Source of the DNA: Erodium maritimum
Taxonomy: Eukaryota > Streptophyta > Magnoliopsida > Geraniales > Geraniaceae
DNA length: 64,000 bases
NCBI GenBank assembly: GCA_963921825.1
Contig: OY997594.1
Span: forward strand, 43,704,557 to 43,768,556
Direction: 5' to 3'
A program made the translations under genes and the position numbers. Below are positions 51,770 through 61,132 of this stretch, piece by piece; position 1 is the first letter of the stretch; each line of letters opens with the position of its first letter. Under the pieces are notes generated by a model. That model ran no database searches. It worked only from the letters and a program-made list of their open reading frames with translations, and was not told where the DNA came from.

Positions 51770-54700
51770 TGTCACGCCCCAATTTCAGTAACCGAACTAG
51801 GGACGCGAACATCTTAAAAAGATACGATACTTAAAACCTGTTTTCATTAAACACTTTAAAAGTACCCTTTGTTCAACAAAATAATAATTACAGTTTAAAA
51901 CACGTCCCAACAAGTGGACAAAAGTACAAGGTATCCGTCACTAGACTCAAAAGACAAAACCCGGACTCCGCTCCTAGCTCCACAAGCTTCGAGAGCTCAC
52001 CTAGTCCGTCCCACGAACAGTACCTGTAGGAAAAGCAGCTAAGGGTGAGCGTTCGCTCACCACCACGGACAACAGACTGACTACGACATAATTAGCAGAC
52101 AAAGCAAGTAACACCAACAACAACTCAACACCGGGGAACACCATCCCCCACCCAAGTACTCTAACTGAACATACTCCCACTGTTGCCTTCCCTGACCAAC
52201 TCGACACCCTGACACGTAAAGTAGACCCGACACAACCATTGACGACCTCTTCCAAGGACTCAAAAGAAAGTTACGCAACACCAAACAGCATCACAAAGGA
52301 TCACACCCCAAACAAGATCACGAAGGATCGCACACCAAACAAGATCACAAAGGATCGCAAACCAGTTGCCAAGAACGCCCTCCCGGGACTCTAACCCGTA
52401 AGCCAGCCGGAAAATGCTGCAACTTACCGAGACTCTAACTCGTAAGCCAGCCGAAGAATGCTTCAACTTATCGGGACTCTAACCCGCAAGCCAGCCAAAG
52501 TATGCTCACAAACCCAAACCACACACGCGCGGCCAGGACCCCTTTATTGGCGGGCGGGCCCCCTACCCCGTCTGAACATGCAGACGCGTGTGATCGTGGA
52601 CCCCCGTTTCATGAAGTGGGGCCCCAACCTCAGGTAACCACAATCACAATCACAATCACAAACACAATCACAAGCAAGTTCAACAACCAGCAACAACACT
52701 GGTTCAACACTCACAGGCACTCATGGCCACCAAGACACCAACAGTAAAACTCGGACTCAACAGCCCCACATGCACTCACGGCCTCCCAAGACACACCGAC
52801 AGTAAGACACGGACTCAACAGCCCCACAGGCACTCACGGCCTCCCCAGACACCAACCATAAAACACGCTTGCAACTTACCGAGACTCTAACTCGTAAGCC
52901 AGCTAAAGAAAGCTTGCAACCCCCCGAGACTCTAACTCGGTCAGGCCAGCCAAAGACACCAACCTTAGTACACAGGCTCTCAAGGCCACCCAAAACACCA
53001 AAGGTAAAGATACGGGTTCAACAACCCCACGGGCACTCATGGCCTCCCAAAACTCAACAATAAACCACGCCTGCAACTTCACGAGACTCTAACTCGTAAG
53101 CCAGCTAAAACACCAACATGAAAGTACGGCTCTCATGGCCACCCAAACACGAATAACAACACGGGCTCTCATGGCCACCCAAGACTCAACAATAATAATA
53201 CGGGCTCTCAAGGCCACCCAAAATTCGATAATAAAACACGGGCTCTCAAGGCCACCCAAAACTCGATAATAAAACACGGGCTCTCAAGGCCACCCAAGAC
53301 ACCAAATAAACAATAAACCTCCGGCTTAACCAAGCCTCCAACAGTCCTAATATCACTAGATTCACAAACAACCTCCGGGCATGGTCATATGCCTCCAGCA
53401 GTCCTACTATCAACAGTTTCACAATCAACCTCCGGGCATGGTCATATGCCTCCAGTAAATCTACTAACGCTAAGTTCTCTGCTCCTACAACACTACTAAG
53501 TGTCATATGCATTTCCAGTATTCGCTACGTTCCCGTATCATGCATTTCTAATATTCGATAACCTACATAACCCACGACACCCCGGTGTCACATGTAATTC
53601 TACAGTTAACTTTCCCTAGTCAGGGCCGAGATCCGGCTACTTTTCCCTACCTCGTGCATGTTCTCCCAAAAGCCAACCACGAGCTCCGGTGATGATCTCA
53701 GTCACTCACCCAGCTTTCCCTTGCCTCGGTCCGTGGCACGATCTAAAAGAACACAAATTCAAGGCACTTAACAACCCGCAAGAATAAACTGAAAATCATT
53801 AAACTCGATGCCCAAACTTAACCCCGACAATGTCGATCACTCCCAAACTTCCCAATTACTCGACATTGTCGATAAAGGACCCTTAAAGGCCCGATTCGCC
53901 CGACATGGCGAATCTGCCCGGTTTTCAATAATTGCCTTCCGGGGCTCCAAAAGCCCCCGTTTTCGTTTCTACGGTCTTAGAATATTTCAAGGAACCCAAC
54001 GCCCTTGACGGAATCGAATTCCGACTTCCGAGTCAATTAATTAACGTTTAAAGTTTCTAAAACCCGTTAATTACAACTTCTCCAATTTATTTCCAATTTT
54101 CGATTCGGTTTAGGATAAATGGCCCGGGGAACGTTTTAAACCACCCGAACAATAAAACCCGAGCACCCGAGCGCGTGGGCCCCACACGGCCACATTGGAA
54201 AAATTCTCTTTTTGCCCCAAAACGTTCCTAACGAACCCCAAACCTCAACCATTCATCTTTAAACCAATTCTAACCAAAACCCAACCATAATCAAACCGAT
54301 TAAACTCAAACCCTAAAATTTAAACGTATCAAAACGAAAATCGGTTAGGTGCTCACCGTAGGGAATGACGACGGGATGACGAATCTTCAATCGTTGAGTC
54401 GATCGGTCGGTCGGATCGTCGGGAAATCACCAAAATCTCCCCTTTTCTTTCCTTTTCTCTCCTTCCCTTTCTCTCTCTTCTTTCTCTCTCCATTTCCTAT
54501 TTTGCTGCTGAATTGCCGTGTATCACCTCCACATTTCCCTTTTAAATTGATTCAAACACTAACACATAGCAAAAAGACCAAAATGCCCTTCCTTTTCCTT
54601 TTGTCTTTTCTTTAAAGTCAAGGGTAAAGTTGTCCTCCCCTTTTCCTTCCACCACATTCATGACATGTGTCATGTGGGTCCCACACCTTTTTGGAAAATA

Positions 54701-55095
54701 TCTTCTAGATATTTTTCAGTCAGATTCGCGAAATTCGACTGTTTCGGGCCCCGAATGGGCACTTTTTCCAAGAAATTACGAAACTTCACGGGCTACAAGG
54801 AAACGGCTCAACTAAGATCGCTGCGAAAACGGCTAAGCTTTTTGGATCCAAAACGGTCCTCGAATGGACCAAAACGTCGCTCGGTTGACTTTTCCAGCGA
54901 AAAGTCAACTTTTCACAAATTGATCAGAAAGTTGCCCCGAGTCCCCCGGAACTCACTTTGGTCGATATCGGGGTCAACTTAAGTCCAGTATGACCCTCGG
55001 GGTCAAATTTAGGTTCAATTAAGTGACTGACCAAAAATTTCAATTTTCCTGTTTTTCGCAGATTTGACTGGCGTTGACCGGGAGTGGTTATTACA
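51770..55095 (-). mobile_element. LTR-T solo LTR inside CACTA
   Basis: A complete 3326-bp minus-oriented LTR (plus strand TGTCACGCCCC ... GGTTATTACA) with target duplication ATACT (51765-51769 and 55096-55100). It is closest to the copy at 16533-19930, with the same tandem zones (52380-53500). It lacks most of the GC-rich GGCC zone, keeping only a trace near 54170-54200. Confidence 0.94.
52380..53500. repeat. tandem arrays in solo LTR
   Basis: The same minisatellite families as at 17150-18200 (CTCTAACTCGTAAGCCAGC, CCACAGGCACTCACGGCC, GGGCTCTCAAGGCCACCC, CTCCGGGCATGGTCATATG) with different copy numbers. Confidence 0.8.
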
Positions 55096-55100
55096 ATACT

Positions 55101-55975
55101 AGTGAGGTAATCGACTTATTTGGCTATATTCTTGTCTTTGTTTTTCCATCTTCCTCTCCTCGGCTAAAGAGGCTATCAGATCTTGTTCTTCCACAATGAT
55201 TTTTCGGTACGACCTGATGGGTGAGCTTATCCACTTTCTGAGAGGGTTTGAAGGAGCACTACTAGATGAACCCCTAACATCTTTTACCCGCTAGATCAAT
55301 ACTTTCTTCCCAAGACCGACCTAGAAGTGTCCTTTAGATTGCTCCCGACCACCTTGGTGAGGGTAAAGTGGAGTCGAAACTGAACTCTTGCGTGGCTAGA
55401 GTCGCCACGACTATGATCTCAATCAAGTCTTCTTGGGCCATTAGAAACTTCTACTCAGATAAAACAGAAAATAAAAACAAATGGTTAATTGCAAGTAGTA
55501 ATTAAAACATATGTGGAGTGTGGATCGTCAGGCATGAGATACCTCAATCCATCACTAATGTGGGGAGTCAGAGACTCGACCGTCTTGGTGATTTTGTATC
55601 CCTCTACATAATCGTGCGTCGACCGGCTTCCCCTGTGGGTTTTCAACTTTTTTTTGGCTTGAGATGTCTTACACGTGTTCGACTTGGGCTACCAAATTTC
55701 AAATTCAAGTCACCGCATTTTAAAAAAAACATAAAATAATTGTATACATAATCAATGTACTTACAATATGCATGGGTGAAGCCCAATGGAGAAGAAGCAA
55801 CCGCCAATCCTCGGGGCGGTGGGGGGGATAAGGAAATTCTCAAAGATGTTATCATATGGGTTCCTACCTTTCTTCAACTCTTCCATCGTATATTTGGCCC
55901 GCCAATCCTTGCATTCGTTTTTCTAGTCTCTATAACAGTTCTTGACGACCTTCTTTATTAGACTAGTAACAAGGC
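55101..55975 (-). pseudogene. TNPA / Transposase_24-like remnant of the CACTA element
   Basis: Short minus-strand segments resemble the C-terminal, coiled-coil-rich part of plant TNPA-type proteins (for example EEQDLIASLAEERK-like sequence near 55150-55200 and RNPYDNIFENFLIPP near 55820-55870). The frame is interrupted many times and introns are possible. The call depends mainly on position next to TNP2 and on general similarity. Confidence 0.4.
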
Positions 55976-56249
55976 ATTGTCTTCGGTGAAATTTTATAGG
56001 AACTGCAAAAAAAGGCAACTTGGACTTAAGTAAGTAAAAAGATTCTACAAAAAAAAGCAATACAAAATTATATAGAATTTACGGTTTGCTAGCTTTAAAG
56101 CGCCAACCTCCCTCTTGTGTCGAGGTTGTCGAACTTGGTCGTCAAAGGGATGCAGTCGCGAACTATTGACCCGATGTCCATCACAAGTTTTATGGTCGTA
56201 TTACGATAGGAAGCATCCAATAAAGAAAAACGTGCAAGTTGTGAGTTTT
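55976..56249. other. CACTA interior without recognised coding
   Basis: About 270 bp between the TNPA-like and TNP2 parts, with nothing recognised. Confidence 0.4.
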
Positions 56250-58240
56250 TATCCCTAAAAACTTCTTATCTTCCTAGCGGAACTTGTTGTGCAAGCTTCC
56301 CCCATAGCCTACTAGATAATGTATAATTGCAATTACCTTAAGCACTTCTTCACGCTTATTTGGCATGACTGTGCAGTTCACATGTGGCATGACAATCTTC
56401 ACTATGACCGTTTGGGGTCTTAATTCTTCATTCATACCTTTGTCCTTCGAGATTCGTCTTGCTATCAGATCATCCTTTCTTTTACTAAGTAGGTTCAATA
56501 GTGTTTCATGAATCTTTTTACACACACTTTTCTCAATGTGCATCACATCTAACGTTTGCCTTGTTTGCAACTTGTTCCAATATGGGAGGTCCCAAAATAT
56601 TTAGACATGCATCCAACGTACCTTTTTTTTCCTGGCATTTTTCGGATGAGCAAACCTCGGATGCAATGGTTTTCCATGATAATGTTTTTTATGTTTCATA
56701 ATTTTCCTATAAACTTCATGACTAGAGGGTGGGGGCTTTGATACTATTTTCTCCCTTGCACCATGGTTGCAGTAATACTTCTTTGTGTGACTGGAGATGC
56801 GATATTTGTGGTTACCTGGAAACCCCTCCTGCGCCCTGTGTTAATACATCATGTTGTGACTGTATTCCCCATCAATGTCAACCATACATATCAGGCATGT
56901 GTTGTAACCCTTAGTGTGAATGCCCCTAACATCCCCAAACCAAGGAAGTCTCTGATTGTTCACATTATTGTGATATGCAACTTGAATGTCTCCTTACATG
57001 ATGAATTATAGGCGATTGCCCTACTTCCTACAACTCGTCAATCACCAGTCTCATAAACACATTCAGGCACTTACCAAGAGACTTCAGACCTAATATCAAC
57101 AACATCATTATGTTAAAATGTTGGTTTATGGACATGTCCAATGGTAAGTTGTAAAGCATCACACCAATGCGCCATGTGTTAGGAGGCACAACAGTTGCAT
57201 TAAATGGACAAAAACCGCCCTTAACCAATGCAAGACGCATATTGTGGGTTTCCGATGCAGACCAAGGAAATACCATGTCGAAGGCTTTCCTTACTTCACT
57301 GTTAGTTGGATGTGTGATCAAATCATCGTCTTTCGACATCCTTTTCTCACACCAACTCATTTTCTCTACAAAATAAGGTGCAATATACAACTTCTACAAC
57401 TGTGGAGTTATGAGGAAATGTCTAACGGTCTTCTTCGCCATTAATTTTCCGCTCATTTTATTTTCGTACCGAAGCTCTCAAAAATAGGACACGTCGTAAA
57501 ATCGATTGTTTCTTTGTAGTATAAACAACACCCATATACACAAGCATCATACTTCACATAACTCATCCCACTCTTCAACGCTTTTTTCGCATCCACGAAT
57601 GATTCTATATACGTGTTACCTACCAAAAACTTTGGCTTCGTCACCGCAAAATAGTCATTGAAAGTTGCTTTCATCGTTTTGTGTCTTTCCTTTAACATCA
57701 TCAACTCCACAATGGTTTTCAATCTATTGTGTGATGATCATGCGTACAACGATGTTTGTTGGTCACTTAACATTTTTCGGTACATCTCGATATCTTCATT
57801 TTCAACCGAGCTATCAACATCATGACTAATCGCATGAACATCAATATTTCATCACCATCATTACAAAATGGAAGTGCATCTTCCGCGTACTCCTGATCCG
57901 GATAAACTCACATGACTTCTTCAGTTGTCGGATGGTTGATAATACCGAATGAAGCATGGTAAGCCATGTCTTGTATGTTGCGTTGGTGAAGTTCTCTGAA
58001 TGTTAAGGAATTAAGGTGTTTTCACCTTGATGAGCTCATATGTTGTATGATGACCTGAACCCAGGCTTCTTCATCAAGTGTGTCATACTTACTATCAGTG
58101 AGTACAACCGGTCGTTCGTAATATTCATACATGGAAACTTGAACTCATTTCCATTATATGGTTTACAACTTTTTCACCAAATGTTCGATAAATGTCTTTA
58201 CGTTTTCTCTATACTCATCATGTTACTGTGCAAAATTCAT
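56250..58240 (-). pseudogene. TNP2-type CACTA transposase (tnpD homologue), broken
   Basis: The minus strand shows TNP2 family blocks in the right order from high to low coordinates. The N-terminal region is at about 57900-58200 (ERPVVLTDSKYDTLDEEAW). Next is SGMSYVKYDACVYGCCLYY at 57453-57722, the usual KxxxC..DCxLYW zone. Then come KMSWCEKRMSKDDDLITHP, AFDMVFPWSASETHNMRLAL and GGFCPFNATV at 57028-57390. At 56274-56570 is TRQTLDVMHIEKSVCKKIHETLL, the conserved HxLDVMHIEKNVC block. TNP2 binds the CACTA termini and cuts the element out. Each block is in its own open frame, with stops and frameshifts between, and the segment 56571-57027 has no clean frame. Confidence 0.8.
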
Positions 58241-58292
58241 CCAATTCCACGATCATCCTAATTAATAACCACAACAATTAATTATATATATA

Positions 58293-58465
58293 GGGGCTAT
58301 CGGGTACAAACCACCTCTTACATCAGAACATAGAACTAATCTACACCATCCAATATTATTCCAATCTTGGAATATCCATAATTCTTTTTCCACCAAGTTT
58401 ATTATTTTGATTTTTCCCGTTTCATTTCTACTCCGATTTAATTTTTTCTTGCTCCAATATTTTTC
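58293..58465. mobile_element. foldback MITE 3, one arm only
   Basis: This follows a TA run (58284-58292) and starts GGGGCTATCGGGTACAAACC. It carries the family landmarks TTTTTCCACCAAGTTT, ATTTTGATTTTTCCCG, TACTCCGATTTAATTTTTTC and TTGCTCCAATATTTTTC. The second arm is absent, and an L1 endonuclease fragment follows directly at about 58466. Confidence 0.7.
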
Positions 58466-59462
58466 ATTACATTCCTGTGCATTCAGATTTCTTTCTTCAA
58501 CTAAAGAATCTAGTTTATCTAGCTTGCCTCTCAGGACCTGAATTTGAGTATCTAGATGCCCATATACTTGGGAGTTCCACTCTTTTAATATTCCTTTCAA
58601 CATGTTGAGTTTATGCCAAAGGATCAGATGTGGCTAGTCTGCAACCTTGAGTTTAGACCAAGAGGTTTCTACAGCTTTATAGAATCTATCATCCTCAATC
58701 CAGATGTAAAGGAACTTAAAAGGTCTAGGGTCCCAATCTAATTGATCATCATAGAGCAGAATAGGTTTATGATTAGAAATGCTTCTGGAGAAGAATTTTT
58801 GTGTAAGTGTGTTGAACTTACTGAGAAAGTCTATAGATATAAAGTATCCGTCTATCCTTGATGCCAATGAGCTTGAGCCAAACCATGTGAATTTACCACC
58901 TGTGAGAGGGGGGTCAATAAGAGCCAGTGAATTGAGAAAATCCTGCAGATTAGCAATGTCTGAATTAGAAGGTCTATTGGTTGATCTTTCTGATGCTGAA
59001 AGTACTAAATTGAAGTCTCCTAGCTAACAAGAACAATGAGGTTGTGCATATAAATTGTAGCTCAGCTAGTAGATCCTCCCATAATTCTCTTCTTCCTCTT
59101 CTTTTGCAAAGAGCATATACATTTGTGATACAACATAGTTCATTCAGCTCCTTAGAGTGTCCTACCCAGATTAGGGCGCCATTAATCTTCTTAACAGAGG
59201 TCATTGAAAGGAATTTTCTTTCCAGCATGATATTAAACCACCAGAGAGACCTGAGGTTGGGATAAAGTCCATCTCCCATCCCCAACCAAGTCCACAAGAT
59301 CTCAAAAAGCCAATGGGAATGTTCTCAAATTTTGATTCCTGGATTAAAAGCATATGTGGTTGTTGCTTGCGTATCAAGTCACATAATGTCTTCTTCTTTT
59401 GAGTTGAAGACACACCTCTCAGATTCCAAGAGAGTATTTTCATTGTCCTGACTATTGAGTAA
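58466..59462 (-). pseudogene. second L1 copy, endonuclease part only
   Basis: The minus-strand ORF2 start MKILSWNLRGVSSTQKKK (59443) is followed by LLIQESKFENIPIGFLRSC, CGLGWGWEMDF, a region with INGALIWVGHSKELNELC, MASRIDGYFIS (58867) and ISNHKPILL (SDH position reads SNH). It continues to MLKGILKEWNSQVYGHLD at 58603, the linker before the reverse transcriptase. Several frameshifts and stops interrupt it. It is the same family as the L1 at 37950-47851, since the residues around MKxLSWN.RG, RSCGLGWGW and WNxxVYGHLxT agree. ORF1 and everything after the linker are missing. The left edge is joined to the foldback arm at about 58465, and on the right similarity fades near 59462. Confidence 0.82.
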
Positions 59463-59763
59463 CCAAGGTGATCCTTCGTCTTATGCTCAAATTTGATTAG
59501 TGAATTTGATTTAGGTTTTCAAAATGTAGGTTAATTAGGTTAGTTGATAAAATGAAAATGAAAATATAGGTTTAAATTGGTAATCGATAATAAAGTTTGA
59601 TGATAATTTGGTGAATAGTTATGAGTTGGATGTTTTGATGAATTGGAAGTGTGATAAAAAGTGGGAATTATGTTAGAATAATTTATTGTGAATTATCTAT
59701 TAGTTTTAATAACAGATTATGAAATAGTTTTAATAATTTATTGAATAATGTTATTGGTTTTAA
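59463..59763 (+). other. AT-rich stretch, possible intron before the TNPA-like gene
   Basis: About 300 bp of AT-rich DNA that ends in AAAATGCAGGATG, a plausible 3' splice site just upstream of a start codon. Nothing else is recognised. Confidence 0.4.
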
Positions 59764-60454
59764 AATGCAGGATGCCGCCAAGAAAGAGAGCTAAAATACT
59801 TGAGAAGACTTCCCCCGCCCCTACCCCCTTCGCTACCCTCGCCATTTCCCCCACCGCTACCATTGCCCCGCCCCCGTTATGGCCGAGGGGACTGCAAAAA
59901 CTTCCCAACCCATCTCCCCTCAAACGTAATGACTGAAGATGGGTGCATTGGTTATACTTTCTAGGGTCCTTCATTACGAGGACCGAGCCCAAGAGTGACA
60001 TCAAGCTCCACTACTGCGAGCGACGTTTGGTACGTCTACAAGGAGAACAAAAAGAGGAAGCCTACCAAACAAGCTCCCCATAGTGTAAATAAACTACAAA
60101 CAGAGCATCAGCGAGATCGGGAGTAACACCGGGTCCGACTCCGAGGAAGATATTGAGCGCGTTGATGCCACTCCGGAGACTAGGGTCGTCTCTAGTAAAA
60201 AGAAGAGGGGTGGCAAAAGGGGGTTTGTGTCCACTTCCAAAACACATCAAGGGGTGGGGAAAAACAAGGAAAAATTTGTTCTCACTTAATCCGCCGAGAG
60301 AAAGACCGTGATTTGCCCGTGGCACCTTGAAATCGCCGACGAGAAAGTGAGCCGAGATATCGGGTCCCTTATACGAGCGCACTTTCCAATGATGGACCTC
60401 ACGTGGAATGCCACTAAAGTAGACGATTGCTTTTCTTTACAAATGAGGCTCAAG

Positions 60455-60534
60455 GTAATTATTTATCCCTGTAAGCATTGTTTATTTGGGTTTTTAAATC
60501 GTTTCTTCATTGGTTTCTCCATTTTTGTTTGTAG
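60455..60534 (+). other. predicted intron, 80 bp
   Basis: CAAG|GTAATT at the left and TTTGTTTGTAG|T at the right. The open frame on both sides joins in phase (..QMRLK then CLYIYSEE..). Confidence 0.6.
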
Positions 60535-60765
60535 TGCTTGTACATTTATAGCGAGGAAGATGATGTGGTATCTAATTGGATCCAGAAGGAATGCCTCAAT
60601 TGCTTCAAGGACTCGAAGTCCAAGATCAACCGAGCCCGCAACACAAGAATTGCGGAAAAGGGGACCCTGCATATCACCCCTCAAGACGAGTTCAAATGTC
60701 GTCAAGAAGAGTTGGACTTCCTTTTCCAACATTTCGATTCCAAGGAGTTGAAGCTAAATAATAAT

Positions 60766-60837
60766 GTTCGTAAATCATTTTTTATTTACATTTTTCTAAT
60801 TATTCAATTAATTAGTATGTTTTTTCAAAAATGATAG
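60766..60837 (+). other. predicted intron, 72 bp
   Basis: AATAAT|GTTCGTAAATC at the left and AAAAATGATAG|GCT at the right; AT-rich, and the frame is kept across it. Confidence 0.5.
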
Positions 60838-61132
60838 GCTAAGTCGAAGCAGGCATCAGACGACAAGAAAAATGTGAGGACCACGCACCGGGCGGGTCTT
60901 GCTCGATAGTAGGCCGCAGACAGAAGACCGTGAAAAAAGACTCTTCTAACCCGACGACGCTCCCGGAAGCCCATAAGCAAGTCTTCCCGTCAAACAATAA
61001 GAAGAAGGCCAATTGCCAAAAAGGGGTAAATGAAACAATTACTTTTGAACTTGATTAGTAAACATTGTTTATGATTAGACATTAGTGATCCAATAAATGT
61101 TAATTCAACCGCACGTTAGTCTAAACTATTTT

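Larger units (their letters stand above)
51105..58280 (-). mobile_element. En/Spm (CACTA) DNA transposon, degenerate, split by a solo LTR
   Basis: Three parts support this. A cluster of subterminal-type repeats (ATTACCGAC / GTCGGTAATGAAAGATC words, both orientations) lies at 51105-51500. A TNP2-type transposase lies on the minus strand at about 56250-58240. A TNPA-like stretch lies between at about 55100-55970. The tnpD-then-tnpA order followed by subterminal repeats is the usual En/Spm plan. I did not find intact CACTA termini: the left end near 51105 is eroded, and the right end is lost near the foldback at 58293. An LTR-T solo LTR (51770-55095) interrupts it. Many stops and frameshifts make it inactive. 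Confidence 0.7.
59764..61040 (+). pseudogene. Transposase_24 / TNPA-like gene remnant with introns
   Basis: Plus-strand coding-like segments: MPPRKRAKILEKTSPAP (59771), an acidic/basic stretch SDSEEDIERVDATPETRVV near 60130-60190, then CPWHLEIADEKVSRDIG and AHFPMMDLTWNATKVDDCFS up to 60454. An 80-bp intron (60455-60534, GTAATT..TTTGTAG) keeps the frame into CLYIYSEEDDVVSNWIQKEC and INRARNTRIAEKGTLH. A 72-bp intron (60766-60837, GTTCGT..GATAG) keeps the frame into AKSKQASDDKKNVRTTHRAG, with a stop at 60907. The last exon resembles the KNRxxxxxxHxxGxxxF region of plant Transposase_24/TNPA proteins. The 5' half has frame breaks. It may be a second CACTA remnant or a domesticated copy; the assignment is tentative. 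Confidence 0.45.
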
